This document shows, in pieces, positions 6,923 through 10,286 of a DNA stretch of 10,286 nucleotides. Within the stretch, counting starts at the first letter, position 1. Each line of letters begins with the position of its first letter. The position numbers were made by a program, and so were the translations under genes. Below the pieces are notes generated by a model. The model saw only the letters and a program-made list of their open reading frames with translations, did no database searches and had not been told where the DNA came from. The DNA is from an uncultured Pseudobdellovibrionaceae bacterium (lineage in GTDB: Bacteria; Bdellovibrionota; Bdellovibrionia; Bdellovibrionales; JAMPXM01). The stretch covers positions 1 to 10,286 of the forward strand of contig CAKQVW010000076.1 in NCBI GenBank assembly GCA_934277865.1. The letters run 5' to 3'.

Positions 6923-8023
6923 GTGAAAAAACCACTTTTAGTCGGAGCACTCGCCGGAATTCTTATTACAGCCGGTGTCGCACTGTTCGTTCAACAAAAA
7001 GGTCTCATCTCGGGCGGCGGCGGAGTCGTCACATCAAATGGCAATGCTCCTCGCGATCCTGAAAATGCCCCGCTCGTCACAACGCTCAGTCGCTTCCACG
7101 CAAATTTCGCTGGACACGAAGACCTGATAACGCGACGGGCTATCGTTCTGAGCCCGCAGGTCACAGTTCAAGCCTGGGAAAAGGCGATGAGCGAATCGGG
7201 ACTCCCGGTCAATCAGCGCACAAGTTCGGGATGCCGATCGGCCGAGCGGAGTCGAGCCATCACAATTCTTCCAGAACAAACTCGGTCCATTCTCTCTGGT
7301 CAGACGAACGTTCTTTTTATTCCGAATGACATCGTTCGTTGCTTCTCTACTCAGAGCAAAGTCGTTCTCGCGGTCGACAATCTGCTCAACGCCAAAACCA
7401 TCTACGAATTGCCGGCTGTCGTGAATATCGAACGCCTTGTTGAGGTACCGCTGGCCGAAGTACGCCCCGAGGTCCTCAATGCCATGCGTGTGACAAGAGA
7501 CGACGTCCCGTATTTGGCGTTTGGAAACCGTGGCTTGGTCAATCTCTCGCTCAACCTCACAATCATCCACTTCACCTTGCTTCCAGAAAAACCCATACTC
7601 GATCCCCGAAAGGTCCCCCCGTTCCTCGCTGGCGCGGAAGGCATTCGTCCCGCAGCACTGCAAAACTATCTCCGTGGCCTCGAAACTCAAACCGCTCCAG
7701 TCATGGTCGATGTTCGCGATCAACGCCTTCGCTCGGCCGGTGTCTTTCCAGGGGCGATTCCTGCACCGTTCATAGCGGCCGACGAGCGGCAATTGCGCTT
7801 CCTTATCGATATGCCAATGACCCTGGTCGCCGGCGCTCGCTTTGAAACCAGCAAGCTCCCAGATAACAAGACGACCCCGCTCGTCTTATTCGGAAACGAC
7901 GAACAAGACGCAAGCGTGGTGTGGATGGCGCGAAACCTGCTCCTGATGGGTTATCGCAGAGTGTTTTTTGTAATTGGAGGACTTGAAGCTCTGAAGCGAG
8001 ATGCACCGAATTTTCGGATCTAG
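6923..8023 (+). CDS. Membrane-anchored protein with non-catalytic rhodanese-like domain
   Basis: The protein is 366 residues from a GTG start; AGAGAG (6911-6916) serves as a modest ribosome binding site. Residues 4-23 are one hydrophobic segment after MKK, an uncleaved signal anchor or signal peptide, followed by a Gly-rich linker. The body is therefore probably periplasmic. Residues 50-240 are a domain I do not recognise. Its two cysteines, C104 and C140, are the only ones in the protein and could form a disulfide. Residues 245-366 follow the rhodanese pattern: VMVDVRDQ (260-267), GVFPGAIPAPF (273-283), PLVLFGNDEQDAS (319-331), GYRRVFFVIGGLEALK (343-358). Where the active-site Cys should follow the PLVLF strand there is Gly-Asn-Asp, so sulfur transfer is unlikely and a binding or structural role is inferred. 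Its stop overlaps the dacB stop. Confidence 0.72.
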   Translation: MKKPLLVGALAGILITAGVALFVQQKGLISGGGGVVTSNGNAPRDPENAPLVTTLSRFHANFAGHEDLITRRAIVLSPQVTVQAWEKAMSESGLPVNQRTSSGCRSAERSRAITILPEQTRSILSGQTNVLFIPNDIVRCFSTQSKVVLAVDNLLNAKTIYELPAVVNIERLVEVPLAEVRPEVLNAMRVTRDDVPYLAFGNRGLVNLSLNLTIIHFTLLPEKPILDPRKVPPFLAGAEGIRPAALQNYLRGLETQTAPVMVDVRDQRLRSAGVFPGAIPAPFIAADERQLRFLIDMPMTLVAGARFETSKLPDNKTTPLVLFGNDEQDASVVWMARNLLLMGYRRVFFVIGGLEALKRDAPNFRI

Positions 8024-9789
8024 CGGTCGGCAAGTTCGCGACGCCCAATTGTCTCCGCCATTTTCACAACGAGCGCATCTTGGAACTTGCGAACCTTGTC
8101 GCGATTCCTCGCGCTCGTAGACGTCAGAATCACAAACGGAACATACTCAACACGCGAACCCGCTTGCTTCGGTATATACCCAACCAATTGATACGATCCG
8201 GTCAGCGTGCCCGTCTTACCGCGGACTCGACCTTCGACAATCGTTTTTCCCATCCGGCCAGCTAGAGTTCCATCTTCACCCGCAGACGGCAGTGAATCCC
8301 ACAAAGCAGGAAAGAATGATTCCTCAGGAAGCTGTCGCAACACTGCCATAAAAGCTCGTGGCGTCGCAGAATTCTGATTGGAGAGACCCGCCCCCTCGTG
8401 AAAGCGCATCTCATCCTTCAACTGCGCTTGGCCATCGCGCGCCAACCAGTTCGCAATAAATTCGGACATCTTGGCCTGACCAAGCGCCAACGCATCGCCG
8501 GCCGTATTTCCACCGGCAGATCTTACACCTACGGCTTTCAAAATCGAGTCAGCCAAAAAATTGTCGCTTGGTTTGTTTGTCGCCTCCGATAGCGCAGCCA
8601 GATCGGCGGATTCAAAATTCAGCTCAATCCGACCGCTCTGTTTCAGCATCGTCGCTGCCTCACGGCGATCCGCATCCGACTTTGCAAATCGAACTGCCGC
8701 ATCACTCGGGACTTTCACCTGCTTGGCTTTCAGCGCCTGATAAAACTCTTGTCCATACCAACCAGCCGAGTTGCCAATCGGAAGTTTCCAGTTGATCACA
8801 CGCGGAGATTTCGCATTGTAAGACCCGCGCAATCGGAATCCTTCAAGCACGCGGTCCGGCGAGAGTAAAACATCAATCGCCAGCGAATTTTTCTCGCCTG
8901 CCGACGTATCCAAAGTGCCAGCCAAAAGACTCTCGATTCCTGAAGATTCCCAGCGGAATCCTGACTTCGGATGAATGCGAGCGTTTGCGCAGTTCCAGTG
9001 GTAATTGAAGCTCGACGCAAGCGAGCCATAACACTCACGCATATCGATCGTGGGAATACCGACTGCGTATCTCACATCATCTAGCTGCGCATGCGCTGAC
9101 AAAAGAGTTAAGGGGCCACGGATTTCTTTGACGCCTTTTTCTTTCAACGCCATGGCCATCTCTGTCATGCGACGAGGAGAGCCGGCCGCATACGAGTCGA
9201 TCTCGACCGTCGGGTCCCCGTCTGCCACGATCACGATATCTTTCGCGACAGCTCCTTCTTGAACGAACGAAACTGTGGTTTTAAATCGGAAGTCCGGTCC
9301 CAAATGTTTCAGCGCCACGGCCGTCGTCAGAACTTTCGTGATCGAAGCCGGGATAAACGGTTTGGCCTCGTTCTGAATGCGCGCTTTTGGAATGTCGGCA
9401 GATACTCCCACCGAAATATCTCTGGATTTTGTAAGGATGTAGTCGACGTCGATGGGTCGCGGAGTTGGCCGAGGCGTCGGCTTCTTTACAGGTACAGAAG
9501 CGGCTGCGGGCGGCGCTTCTGGAGCCGCTTGCGCCGGTGCACTTTCCGCTTCTTCTGGTTTGCTCGCACCGGAAGACGACTCCGAGGCTTGTTCGCTCAC
9601 CTGTGTCAGATGGTAGCGCGAGTCGCCTATATAAATCTCCGAACCTTCACGGAGCTCGCGGTCGGCCAGTGGACTGCCACCACCATCTTGGGCACATCCC
9701 CACTGCAATCCAGCCACGGCAGCGATCGCCACAAGCCGCAGACCCGTATTCAGAAATGCTAATAATTTGGAGGGTGATGGCTTGGGCAT
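8020..9789 (-). CDS. dacB: D-alanyl-D-alanine carboxypeptidase/endopeptidase (PBP4, peptidase S13), probable lipoprotein
   Basis: This class C penicillin-binding protein trims D-Ala from peptidoglycan stems and cuts D-Ala-mDAP crosslinks in the periplasm. At 589 residues it is longer than E. coli PBP4 (477). The catalytic motifs are SITK at 149-152 (nucleophile S149), GLSNQN at 468-473 in the region of the second (SxN) motif, and KTGT at 525-528. Residues 1-32 form a basic-hydrophobic export signal ending LQWGC, a loose lipobox with C32 as the possible lipidated residue. Residues 64-112 are a low-complexity Ser/Glu/Ala/Pro linker with TPRPTPRP, which would tether the enzyme away from the membrane and accounts for most of the extra length. 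C253 and C267 are close enough for a disulfide. The ATG has AGGA seven bases upstream. Family is secure; lipidation is inference. Confidence 0.95.
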   Translation of the reverse strand: MPKPSPSKLLAFLNTGLRLVAIAAVAGLQWGCAQDGGGSPLADRELREGSEIYIGDSRYHLTQVSEQASESSSGASKPEEAESAPAQAAPEAPPAAASVPVKKPTPRPTPRPIDVDYILTKSRDISVGVSADIPKARIQNEAKPFIPASITKVLTTAVALKHLGPDFRFKTTVSFVQEGAVAKDIVIVADGDPTVEIDSYAAGSPRRMTEMAMALKEKGVKEIRGPLTLLSAHAQLDDVRYAVGIPTIDMRECYGSLASSFNYHWNCANARIHPKSGFRWESSGIESLLAGTLDTSAGEKNSLAIDVLLSPDRVLEGFRLRGSYNAKSPRVINWKLPIGNSAGWYGQEFYQALKAKQVKVPSDAAVRFAKSDADRREAATMLKQSGRIELNFESADLAALSEATNKPSDNFLADSILKAVGVRSAGGNTAGDALALGQAKMSEFIANWLARDGQAQLKDEMRFHEGAGLSNQNSATPRAFMAVLRQLPEESFFPALWDSLPSAGEDGTLAGRMGKTIVEGRVRGKTGTLTGSYQLVGYIPKQAGSRVEYVPFVILTSTSARNRDKVRKFQDALVVKMAETIGRRELADR

Positions 9790-9915
9790 GTGCCATTCCT
9801 ATCCAAAACCCGTTCCCGCCATCGGCCGCAAAAACAGGCCCGTGGAGATGAGCCCATTGTTTTAATTAAATTTCGTGATTTCAGATACTTACTGTCATTG
9901 ATGGGCTGCCTAAAT
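9790..9915 (-). promoter_or_regulatory. Upstream region of dacB, probable promoter location
   Basis: This non-coding stretch lies between the dacB start and the terminator of the gene to the right, so dacB needs its own promoter here. It has an AT-rich patch at 9861-9873 containing the palindrome TTAATTAA (9863-9870). On the minus strand ATGACA (9893-9898) is a five-of-six -35 match, but the -10 at suitable spacing (GAAATT, 9869-9874) is poor. I can place the region but not the exact promoter. Confidence 0.35.
9797..9800 (-). promoter_or_regulatory. Ribosome binding site of dacB
   Basis: On the minus strand AGGA stands seven bases before the ATG at 9787-9789. It supports that start, which also gives a complete export signal. 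Confidence 0.65.
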
Positions 9916-9941
9916 AAAAAACGCCCCCTGGATCGAGGGCG
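9916..9941 (-). terminator. Rho-independent terminator for the right-edge gene
   Basis: Read on the minus strand, CGCCCTC and GGGGGCG form a seven-pair stem (one T-G wobble) around the six-base loop GATCCA, directly followed by six T. It sits 69 bases past the stop of the minus-strand gene ending at 10011 and would insulate dacB from that transcript. On the plus strand the stem has a C-A mismatch and only a CTTTCTT tail, so it should work mainly leftward. Confidence 0.85.
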
Positions 9942-10010
9942 CTTTCTTCAACTTCTACTGGCAGAGATTTCAGCCCTCAAACAGCCGCCGCCGAGATACG
10001 GCACCCTGTC

Positions 10011-10286
10011 CTATCCGCCTGTTTGAACACAAGAGACGGAAGTAAACGTTACGTTCACGTATGTACCCGTCGTCGGATCAGGAACCGGAACGCCTTTCGC
10101 AAAGTTGGGGTCTTTGTTACCCCAGGTTGCTGCCGCAGGCGAAGAGGTACAAGTGTGCTCAACCCTAAAACTTGAGTCAGCATTCACCCGCAGCGTGAAC
10201 TCCAATGTGTTGACGACCGCTCCACCAGTTTCAACCGAAGCTAAAGCGATACCTGATTCCGCCTCTGGAACCGTGGAACCATTCCT
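10011..10286 (-). CDS. C-terminal end of an unrecognised, probably exported protein (5' partial)
   Basis: The minus-strand frame is open from the right edge to the TAG at 10011-10013, giving 91 residues of a larger protein. A TTG at 10203-10205 could be read as a start but has no special support, because the frame continues through it to the edge. The fragment is rich in Thr, Val, Ser and Gly, with alternating strand-like stretches (LEFTLRVNADSSF, YVNVTFTSVSC), and has only two cysteines, one in VEHTCTSS and one six residues from the C-terminus in SCVQTGG. That suits a beta-rich secreted or surface domain closed by a disulfide; pilin-like proteins are one possibility, but I cannot assign a family. 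The strong terminator downstream supports it as a real gene end. Confidence 0.6.
   Translation of the reverse strand, partial: RNGSTVPEAESGIALASVETGGAVVNTLEFTLRVNADSSFRVEHTCTSSPAAATWGNKDPNFAKGVPVPDPTTGTYVNVTFTSVSCVQTGG

Noticed and set aside
7034..7792. 252-residue minus-strand frame within the rhodanese-like gene
   Set aside because: No start signal, no domain pattern, and composition typical of an antisense shadow. The plus strand has the clear fold motifs.
9259..9762. Plus-strand frame opposite the dacB N-terminus
   Set aside because: It is Arg-rich antisense of the Ala/Pro/Glu linker and has no family features.
9922..9947. Plus-strand use of the 9916-9941 hairpin as a bidirectional terminator
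   Set aside because: The stem has a C-A mismatch in that direction, the T-tract is weak, and no plus-strand gene ends just before it.

Overview
The window looks like chromosomal DNA from a Gram-negative bacterium. It has a periplasmic PBP4-type enzyme with an export signal, polyprenyl-phosphate sugar chemistry, moderate GC, dense packing, and ATG, GTG and TTG starts. A predatory or Bdellovibrionota-like lineage is a weak guess from overall style; nothing in the window proves it. I see no tRNA, rRNA, CRISPR array, transposase or phage gene.

Positions 1-6816 form a surface-glycan block of five genes. A left-truncated GT2 glycosyltransferase with an unusual Trp/Arg-rich tail (1-2313) is coupled by an ATGA overlap to a second GT2 enzyme (2310-3374). 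A related GT2 enzyme lies tail to tail with it (3349-4224, minus). Next come a multi-pass GT-C type membrane protein (4264-5979) and a DPM1-like polyprenyl-phosphate glycosyltransferase (5947-6816, minus). The last two suggest a route: the DPM1-like enzyme charges a lipid carrier with a sugar in the cytoplasm, and the GT-C protein transfers it on the periplasmic side. The other GT2 enzymes would build the acceptor glycan. The end product (LPS, capsule or glycoprotein) cannot be read from the window.

Positions 6817-6922 are a divergent intergenic region with a palindrome and a short direct repeat. To its right are a membrane-anchored protein with a C-terminal rhodanese-like domain that lacks the catalytic cysteine (6923-8023) and a dacB/PBP4 D,D-carboxypeptidase-endopeptidase, probably a tethered lipoprotein (8020-9789, minus). 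Their stop codons share one CTAG palindrome.

Positions 9790-10010 are non-coding. They hold the probable dacB control region and a strong minus-strand intrinsic terminator for the last gene, the C-terminal end of an unrecognised, probably exported protein that enters from the right edge (10011-10286).

Two architectural points stand out. All three convergent junctions overlap (26, 33 and 4 bp). Gene direction also alternates through what would usually be a co-directional glycan operon.
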